Positions 1-4,053 of a stretch of 6,133 nt of DNA are shown piece by piece. The notes below the pieces were generated by a model. The model did not search any database. It saw only the letters and a program-made list of their open reading frames with translations, and was not told the origin of the DNA. Both the position numbers and the translations under genes were made by a program. The DNA is taken from assembly GCA_947302865.1 (NCBI GenBank), contig CAMYWS010000070.1, positions 1-6,133 of the forward strand, in the 5' to 3' direction. The stretch is from an uncultured Clostridia bacterium. Its GTDB lineage: Bacteria > Bacillota_A > Clostridia > Christensenellales > CAG-138. The number at the start of each line of letters is the position of its first letter. The stretch's first letter is position 1.

Positions 1-358
1 CCGCGGATTCGAGATCCACGGCGCCGATAAAGCACGGGATCTTTGTCTCTTCAATGTAAAGATCGTGTGAGAGCGTGCGGACGATCTCGGTGACCTTGTT
101 GCCGGAGATGAACCCGCCGCGGGTCACGACCGTCGGATCGATGATATCCTTCGGCAGAAGCGTGCAGAGATATTTTTCCAGCATGTAAAGATCGGTGCCG
201 GCGGAATAGATCGCGGCGACAAGCGCGCCCGCGCTGCAGCCGGAGACCATATCGATCGGGATATGGTTCTCGGTCAGTACCTGCAAAACGCCGATATGCG
301 CCATGCCGCGCCCGCCGCCGGATGCGAGCGCGAGCCCGACTTTCTTTCTTTCGTTCAA
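1..358 (-). CDS. Patatin-like phospholipase, N-terminal part (runs off the left edge)
   Basis: 119 codons of a patatin-family protein are visible; the gene continues beyond base 1. Residues 13-18 are SGGGRG, the glycine-rich oxyanion-hole loop, followed by MAHIGVL. Residues 40-44 are GCSAG, the GxSxG nucleophile elbow with Ser42 as the predicted nucleophile. The catalytic Asp (DG[GA] motif) would lie outside the window. Members of this family are serine acyl hydrolases acting on lipids with a Ser-Asp dyad. No signal peptide is visible, so a cytoplasmic or membrane-peripheral location is inferred, as in RssA/YlbK-type proteins. The start is TTG at 356-358: an in-frame stop lies five codons upstream, no ATG or GTG lies between, and GAGGGG (367-372) sits 8 nt before the TTG. 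The next in-frame ATG is inside the GGGRGM motif and would remove the oxyanion loop. It has its own promoter, so it is not part of the DUF937 operon. The family call is secure; the substrate is unknown. Confidence 0.93.
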   Translation of the reverse strand, partial: MNERKKVGLALASGGGRGMAHIGVLQVLTENHIPIDMVSGCSAGALVAAIYSAGTDLYMLEKYLCTLLPKDIIDPTVVTRGGFISGNKVTEIVRTLSHDLYIEETKIPCFIGAVDLESA

Positions 359-366
359 TTTGGATG

Positions 367-372
367 CCCCTC
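367..372 (-). promoter_or_regulatory. Shine-Dalgarno site that fixes the TTG start of the patatin-like gene
   Basis: Read on the minus strand this is GAGGGG, 8 nt upstream of the TTG at 356-358. It supports the non-ATG start because no other start codon in this frame is suitably spaced. Confidence 0.8.
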
Positions 373-398
373 ATTCACATGGACAAATTTACAATTTT

Positions 399-427
399 AT
401 TATAACAAATTTTATTGGGAATTGCAA
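399..427 (-). promoter_or_regulatory. Sigma-A promoter of the patatin-like gene (extended -10)
   Basis: Minus strand: TTGCAA (422-427), a 17-nt spacer, then TATAAT (399-404), with TG one base before the -10 hexamer. The surroundings are AT-rich, unlike the flanking genes. The predicted +1 is near 392, giving a leader of about 34 nt. It lies just downstream of the terminator of the preceding operon, so the patatin-like gene is a separate transcription unit. Confidence 0.85.
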
Positions 428-461
428 TATGCTTTTCCGTAAAAAACGAACTTTCGAGCAT

Positions 462-490
462 AAAAAACGGGCGTCCGGAAGAACGCCCGT
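462..490 (-). terminator. Intrinsic terminator of the DUF937 operon
   Basis: Minus strand: ACGGGCGT (483-490), an 8-nt loop, ACGCCCGT (467-474), then a T run (466-462). The stem is 8 bp, perfect and mostly G-C. It begins 20 nt after the DUF937 stop codon at 510-512. There is no T run on the plus-strand side, so it works in one direction. Confidence 0.9.
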
Positions 491-509
491 CTGACGGTTT
501 GATCCCGTT

Positions 510-1388
510 TCAGTTTGTCTTTTTCTTTGCGGTCTTTTTCTTTGCCGTCGAAGCCGTCGTACTCGTCTTCTTCGAAGCGGTCTTCTTGCCCGTGGTCGCG
601 CCTGTCTTTTTCTTCGCGGTCGAAGTTGTGCCGGTTTTCTTCTTTGCGCTCGTCGTGCCCGTCTTTTTGCCGGTCTTCTTCTTGCCGGAGCTTGCGGAAC
701 CCGAATCGCTGCCGCCTAAGAGACCGCCCAAAAGCCCGCCGAGCATGGAGGGGCTTTCTTCTTTTTCTTCTTCCTTTTCTTCTTCCTTGCCGCCGAAAAG
801 ACCGCCTAAAAGCCCGCCCAAAAGTCCGCCGGACGAGGAGGAAGAGGACGAGGAGGAACCGCCGAGCAGGGAGCCGAGAAGCGTCGCGCCGATGCCGCCG
901 GATGAGGACGAGGAGCTTCCGCCGCCCAGGAGTCCTCCCAAAAGTCCGCCGAGCGCGGAACTGTCCGCATCATCGTCGTCCTTCTTGTTGCCGAGCTGAG
1001 AGAGCAGAAGCGGCGCGACCATCGAGAGGATCGAGGTGACCTTGGAACCGGAAACGCCGCTCTTTTTCGAGATCGCTTTCGTTGCAGCCGCTTCGTCGCT
1101 GCCGAGGATGTGACCGAGGATCTTTTTGCCGTCCGCGCTGTCGGCGCCCTGCAAAAACGACGCAACGTCGATCACGTCGCCCGTCTTATGCTCGTTCAGC
1201 GCTTTGTTGAGAGACGCCGCGCCGTCCTTGGTGGAGGCATTGTCGGACATTTTACCGACCAGCACGGGAAGCGCGTCGGAAAGCACCGCGGAGACCTTGC
1301 TTTTATCGGTCTTCGTTGCCTTTGCGAGCGCGTCGACACCGTCGCTGCCGACCAATCCCATCAGGGAGTTCAGATTGATCCCTGCCAT
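510..1388 (-). CDS. DUF937 protein with Leu-Gly repeats and a lysine-rich histone H1-like tail
   Basis: 292 aa. Residues 1 to about 134 match the DUF937 (YidB-like) pattern: a helical start, a DALPVLVGKMSDNA segment, GAASLNKALNEH, GADSADGKKILGHILG (81-96) and SGVSGSKVTSILSMVAPLLL. The biochemical role of this family is not known. After an acidic KKDDDDAD link come LGGLLGG-type blocks at 146-156, 166-177, 187-200 and 215-226, separated by Ser runs (158-163, 178-186) and a Glu/Lys run (201-211). Residues 236-292 form a tail built from KKKTG, KKTG and TAKKK units with 21 Lys, resembling histone H1 C-termini or AlgP. No signal peptide is seen, so it is probably cytoplasmic. The tail suggests binding to nucleic acid or another polyanion (inference). 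The start is ATG at 1386-1388, with GGAG about 8 nt upstream lying inside the end of the preceding gene, whose stop is 3 nt away; the two are probably translationally coupled. The DUF937 call is firm; the role of the extensions is open. Confidence 0.9.
   Translation of the reverse strand: MAGINLNSLMGLVGSDGVDALAKATKTDKSKVSAVLSDALPVLVGKMSDNASTKDGAASLNKALNEHKTGDVIDVASFLQGADSADGKKILGHILGSDEAAATKAISKKSGVSGSKVTSILSMVAPLLLSQLGNKKDDDDADSSALGGLLGGLLGGGSSSSSSGGIGATLLGSLLGGSSSSSSSSSGGLLGGLLGGLFGGKEEEKEEEKEESPSMLGGLLGGLLGGSDSGSASSGKKKTGKKTGTTSAKKKTGTTSTAKKKTGATTGKKTASKKTSTTASTAKKKTAKKKTN
513..683 (-). repeat. Degenerate repeat encoding the Lys/Thr/Ala-rich tail
   Basis: Codes for residues 236-292 of the DUF937 protein. 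Short units of the KKKTG, KKTG and TAKKKT kind recur irregularly; on the plus strand this appears as recurring gtctttttc-like and gtcttcttg-like stretches. Such tracts expand and contract easily, so length variation between strains is likely. Confidence 0.75.
711..953 (-). repeat. Repeats encoding LGGLLGG blocks in the DUF937 protein
   Basis: Four Leu-Gly blocks (coding positions 921-953, 858-893, 789-830, 711-746) are separated by Ser-rich or Glu-rich spacers. The plus strand shows recurring cgcctaaaag/cgcccaaaag-type units. Within it, 754-788 is an unbroken 35-nt pyrimidine run on the plus strand (polypurine on the coding strand) encoding the Glu/Lys tract. Confidence 0.8.
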
Positions 1389-1391
1389 GGC

Positions 1392-2153
1392 TTATTCTCC
1401 GGCGACGGTGACGCCTTCTTCAACGTTCAGACCGTCCAGCACAAGACCTTTTTCCTTTTCCGCTCTGTTTGCGCAGTAGTAGCAGACCTCGGTACGGCCT
1501 GCGTCGATCGCGTCGGTCACGGTACCGGGATTCTTCTCGGAATTGGCGATCGTGTGGCAGTCATCATAGAGGTGATACTTGTGACCGAATGTCGTCCAGT
1601 AAACCGTGTCCGTGATCTGCTCTTCCGCCGCCGCCTTCTCCTCTGCGGAGATCGGGTTGAAGTTCGCGCCGAGCAAACCTGCAAGCAAAAGCGCGATGAT
1701 CGCAACGATCGTGACGATGATGCGGGATTTCTTGTCCATCTTATCCTTGTTGGTGAACAGCAGGATGATAAGCGGCAGGAAGCAGATGACCGCCATAATG
1801 ACGCCGAGCTGGTTCAGGATCACAAAACCGACCTTGTTGTTGGTCTTTTTGAACGGATCGAGGAAGCTTGCTTTCTTCCACAGCAGCCCTGCAATGATGC
1901 AGCAGATCAGGTCGAGCACGATGCAGATGATCATGCACCACATCTGCGGCAGCCACGGGATATACAGTGCTTTCAGGAGCGAAAGGATCGCAACGACTTC
2001 AAAGCCGATCGCGAGGATCCACAGGATGATCGAAACGATACGCAGGGTCGTCGCCTTGCTCTTTTCTTCCGCTTTGGTCAGTTTCGGAGCCGCTTTCGCC
2101 TCCGGCGCTTCTTCGGTCTTCTTTGCGACCGGTTTCTTTTTCTTTTCTTCCAT
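1392..2153 (-). CDS. Protein with four membrane segments, a Lys-rich N-terminus and a C-terminal His/Cys metal-site-like domain
   Basis: 253 aa, not recognised as a named family. Residues 1-37 are charged and Lys/Glu/Ala-rich. Hydrophobic segments lie at about 38-60, 70-92, 108-133 and 144-162. After an acidic linker comes a small domain with YWTTFGHKYH (185-194), C199, then a DAIDAG segment and CYYC (224-227). From memory, the pattern tG-x-kYH-x4-C...A-x2-G-x4-C-x-x-C recurs at the C-termini of many Clostridia surface or membrane proteins; H194, C199, C224 and C227 could bind zinc (inference). Four segments would put both ends in the cytoplasm, but the basic loop between segments 3 and 4 and the acidic C-terminal flank disagree, so topology is uncertain. 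The chosen start is ATG 2151-2153, with AGAGGGG (2159-2165) 5 nt upstream. An in-frame ATG five codons earlier (2166-2168) overlaps that SD and has none of its own. It is the first gene of the operon, ending 3 nt before the DUF937 gene. Confidence 0.8.
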   Translation of the reverse strand: MEEKKKKPVAKKTEEAPEAKAAPKLTKAEEKSKATTLRIVSIILWILAIGFEVVAILSLLKALYIPWLPQMWCMIICIVLDLICCIIAGLLWKKASFLDPFKKTNNKVGFVILNQLGVIMAVICFLPLIILLFTNKDKMDKKSRIIVTIVAIIALLLAGLLGANFNPISAEEKAAAEEQITDTVYWTTFGHKYHLYDDCHTIANSEKNPGTVTDAIDAGRTEVCYYCANRAEKEKGLVLDGLNVEEGVTVAGE

Positions 2154-2158
2154 GCAAA

Positions 2159-2165
2159 CCCCTCT
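2159..2165 (-). promoter_or_regulatory. Shine-Dalgarno site deciding the start of the four-segment membrane protein
   Basis: Minus-strand AGAGGGG, 5 nt before the ATG at 2151-2153. It excludes the in-frame ATG at 2166-2168, which lies directly upstream of this site. Confidence 0.8.
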
Positions 2166-2210
2166 CATTTCTATTTGGATTTATCGAATGTCATACCATT
2201 CTTATTATAT

Positions 2211-2239
2211 ATTTTACTGTAAGCCGCGCGTGTTGTCAA
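2211..2239 (-). promoter_or_regulatory. Sigma-A promoter of the membrane-protein/DUF937 operon
   Basis: Minus strand: a consensus TTGACA (2234-2239), a 17-nt spacer and TAAAAT (2211-2216), followed by AT-rich sequence. The predicted +1 is near 2204, giving a leader of about 50 nt. A TATAAT just downstream lies too far from the -35 (24 nt) to pair with it. Confidence 0.87.
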
Positions 2240-2301
2240 TAACGGATTGGTGTAATTTTGTCGCAATGACCCGGGAATTGCAGTCGGCCTGCATATTGCG
2301 C

Positions 2302-2330
2302 TTGACAATTCGTCCGATCAAGTCCAAACT
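2302..2330 (+). promoter_or_regulatory. Possible promoter of the zinc-ribbon/transglutaminase operon
   Basis: Plus strand: a perfect TTGACA (2302-2307), then at 17 nt a poor -10, CAAACT (2325-2330), matching consensus at three of six bases. I find no better pair between 2217 and 2381. The operon may have a weak or activator-dependent promoter here. The predicted +1 (about 2337) would lie just before the leader hairpin. Confidence 0.4.
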
Positions 2331-2341
2331 GAAAGAAAAGA

Positions 2342-2365
2342 GTCTGTCGCGCTTTTCCGACAGAC
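2342..2365 (+). promoter_or_regulatory. Leader hairpin just upstream of the zinc-ribbon gene SD
   Basis: GTCTGTCG (2342-2349) and CGACAGAC (2358-2365) form a perfect 8-bp stem with an 8-nt loop, ending 8 nt before GGAGG (2374-2378). In the plus transcript it would be a 5'-leader stem-loop, perhaps affecting mRNA stability or translation. Read on the minus strand it is followed by a broken T-rich stretch, so weak termination of leftward transcription is the alternative. Confidence 0.55.
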
Positions 2366-2384
2366 CGAAAACCGGAGGTTTATG

Positions 2385-3062
2385 ATGGAGTGGTGGATGA
2401 TCGCCTTGATCGGAGCTTGCGGGCTTGCGACGCTGTTCGGCGGCTTTCTGTGGATCCGGCGCGCGACGCGCGGCGTGCGGGAACGGATCGGATATATCAA
2501 GGACGCGATCGACGACGCGATCGCCGCGGACAAGGAGCCGGAAAAGCCGCGCTCGCTCAGCTCGCTCGAATCGGTCGTGCTGCCGAAGATCCTGAAGGAC
2601 TTTCCGGACTTCAACGCGCGGGTGTTTGCGGAGCGCGTGCGGCGCGACGCAAGGACGTACTATGAAAGCGGCGCACAGGGAAAGGTGCTCTACGGGGACG
2701 ACGCGACCGAGACGTTCAAGGAGGAGTTCGGGGACCGTCTGCCCGGTTCCGTCAAGGACGGGATCACGGCGCACCGCGTGACGATCGCCGCGTACGACGG
2801 CTCCGCGCGCAGGAAGTTCCTGACATGTCAGGCGGCGGTCGGCTTCAACGATACGGGCGACGTCCCGCGTCAGCGGCGTCTGATCCTTGTGTATATCGCG
2901 GGTTACGCGGACGATCCGGACAGCCCGATCAAGGGCTTCAACTGCCCGAACTGCGGCGGTCCGCTGCCGGCGGCAGGCGCACGGGTCTGCGTCTTCTGCG
3001 GAACGGCGTTTTCCGCGCCGGTCTCCCTCGGCTGGATGCTTTCGGAGGCGAAGGAGGGCTGA
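2385..3062 (+). CDS. Membrane-anchored protein with possible Tim44-like region and C-terminal zinc ribbon
   Basis: 225 aa. Residues about 4-24 are one hydrophobic segment followed by Arg residues (RR, then R29, R32, R34), predicting a cytoplasmic C-terminal part. Residues 58-172 run SLSSLESVVLPKILKDFPDF, then RVRRDARTYYES, and later RVTIAAYD and RRLILVYIAGY. This layout resembles Tim44-like (NTF2-fold) bacterial proteins that often end in a zinc ribbon; that assignment is tentative. The ribbon is clear: C187-x-x-C190 and C202-x-x-C205, with GG and GT following the Cys pairs. Two adjacent ATGs are possible (2382 and 2385). GGAGG (2374-2378) is 3 nt from the first and 6 nt from the second, so 2385 is chosen. 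The gene is very GC-rich, with no AGA, ATA or AAA codons. It is first in an operon; the next start is 30 nt after its stop. Possible roles include a membrane-associated scaffold or assembly factor. Confidence 0.8.
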   Translation: MEWWMIALIGACGLATLFGGFLWIRRATRGVRERIGYIKDAIDDAIAADKEPEKPRSLSSLESVVLPKILKDFPDFNARVFAERVRRDARTYYESGAQGKVLYGDDATETFKEEFGDRLPGSVKDGITAHRVTIAAYDGSARRKFLTCQAAVGFNDTGDVPRQRRLILVYIAGYADDPDSPIKGFNCPNCGGPLPAAGARVCVFCGTAFSAPVSLGWMLSEAKEG

Positions 3063-3092
3063 GCGAAACGATCGCGGCTTTCGGAGAACAAC

Positions 3093-3977
3093 ATGCCGGA
3101 TACAAACGAATACATACATCCCGACTCGTCTGAGATCGGATGTTTCATACGGGAATTGCAGCCGGAGGGGCTGCCGATAAGCGGCGTCGTCGGGAAGCTG
3201 TTCCGCTGGTTTGACGACAACGTATCGTACAGCAGACTGAACGCGCCGTACCGCCCGCTTCAAAGAAGCGATCTGGACGTGCTGCGGATGAGATCCGGGA
3301 CCTGCGGAGACTATTCGAACCTGCTGGTCTCGGTATTGACAAGACTGGGGTACAGAGCGAAATACGCCCGGGTCCGCGTCGATTGCTACGGAGCGCCGCA
3401 GGATCATATCTGCGCGGCTGTTTGGAACGGGGAACGCTGGCAGCTTCTTGACGCCGCGCTGCCGTACCGGAAGTGGCACGGGCTTGACTGTCCGCACCGG
3501 GAATACGAGCTGCTGTCCTGCGACGCGATGAGATCCCGGCTGAAACAGGAGGAGCAATACTGGACAGACAAGGCGAAAGCGTGGAAAGAGCCGTCTTTCG
3601 CAGGCCTACTGTACGCGCCGTGGATCCACGAGGAGGTCGTTCTTTGCACGGAGGACCGTCTTGAAACCGTTTTCTTCCTGCTGATCGCGGACAGTGTCGA
3701 AGCGTATACGGTTTCCGTTTATGATCTGGTCTACACGGAAACGGTCGCGACCTGCGCCATACTGTGCAGAATAACCGGAGACGGGCTCCGCTACAGTTTT
3801 CCCGTCCGCTGTGCCGAGGACCTATGGGATGAAAAACAGTGGGGAGAGGCGTATGCGGAAGCGGATATCCCCGAACGGTACCGTTCCGACAGATTGACAA
3901 AGATGACCGAAACGATCAAAAGGATCCTTCCGCGGATACGAACGATCATGGATCCTAAAGAATATCGCGGCAAATGA
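3093..3977 (+). CDS. Transglutaminase-like (papain-like fold) protein without export signal
   Basis: 294 aa. The triad expected for transglutaminase-like enzymes is visible: C71 in RSGTCGDYSNLL, H105 in PQDHICAAVWNG, and D120 in WQLLDA, in the family's usual order and spacing. The strand-forming YRAKYARVRV lies between Cys and His. In bacteria this fold usually acts as a cysteine protease or amidase; the substrate here cannot be read from sequence. No signal peptide or membrane segment is seen and there are ten Cys, so a cytoplasmic location is inferred. Residues from about 150 to 294 (with WTDKAKAWKEPSFAGL, then a strand-rich stretch) are not recognised and may define the substrate. The start is ATG 3093 with GGAG (3083-3086) 6 nt upstream. 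It follows the zinc-ribbon gene by 30 nt with no promoter or terminator between. Codon use differs sharply from that neighbour: 8 AGA, 6 ATA and 8 AAA codons. Confidence 0.86.
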   Translation: MPDTNEYIHPDSSEIGCFIRELQPEGLPISGVVGKLFRWFDDNVSYSRLNAPYRPLQRSDLDVLRMRSGTCGDYSNLLVSVLTRLGYRAKYARVRVDCYGAPQDHICAAVWNGERWQLLDAALPYRKWHGLDCPHREYELLSCDAMRSRLKQEEQYWTDKAKAWKEPSFAGLLYAPWIHEEVVLCTEDRLETVFFLLIADSVEAYTVSVYDLVYTETVATCAILCRITGDGLRYSFPVRCAEDLWDEKQWGEAYAEADIPERYRSDRLTKMTETIKRILPRIRTIMDPKEYRGK

Positions 3978-3994
3978 GATTCGCACCGGCGATA

Positions 3995-4026
3995 AAAAAC
4001 CTTCCCGTATGACAGGGAAGGTTTTT
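3995..4026. terminator. Bidirectional terminator between convergent operons
   Basis: AAAAACCTTCCC (3995-4006), an 8-nt loop, then GGGAAGGTTTTT (4015-4026) form a perfect 12-bp stem. Each strand has a T run after its GC-rich core, five T on the plus strand and six on the minus strand. It serves the transglutaminase-like gene (stop 3975-3977) from the left and dacA (stop near 4054) from the right. Confidence 0.93.
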
Positions 4027-4053
4027 GATTGTGTGTTTTCGTTTTCGGGAAGT

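Noticed and set aside
513..953. Possible CRISPR-like or satellite array suggested by repeated motifs
   Set aside because: The repeats are short, irregular, in frame and contiguous with a protein-coding gene; there are no constant repeats separated by unique spacers.
415..999. A plus-strand open frame rich in Pro, Ser and Phe opposite the DUF937 repeats
   Set aside because: Its composition is simply the complement of the Lys, Ser and Leu-Gly repeat codons, and it begins inside the promoter/terminator region.
2154..2168. Upstream in-frame ATG adding five residues (MRGVC) to the four-segment membrane protein
   Set aside because: The strong AGAGGGG lies between this ATG and the next one, 5 nt before the latter, so it serves the ATG at 2151-2153.
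2172..2195. A 7-codon upstream open frame in the leader of the membrane-protein operon (minus strand)
   Set aside because: It begins with ATG and ends with TAG, but has no SD and no attenuator-like structure or repeated codon; chance is enough to explain it.
1110..2222. A 370-codon open frame on the plus strand opposite the membrane-protein/DUF937 operon
   Set aside because: It is antisense to the operon, spans two real genes and their junction, lacks an SD and has a random-looking Arg/Asp-rich product.
3063..3092. A separate promoter for the transglutaminase-like gene
   Set aside because: The 30-nt gap holds only an SD; no -35/-10 pair fits, so it is treated as the second gene of the operon.
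2214..3557. A 447-codon open frame on the minus strand opposite the zinc-ribbon and transglutaminase-like genes
   Set aside because: It lies antisense to two genes with clear SDs, CxxC pairs and a catalytic triad. Its product is Arg/Val/Pro-rich without recognisable motifs, as expected of a shadow frame in GC-rich DNA.
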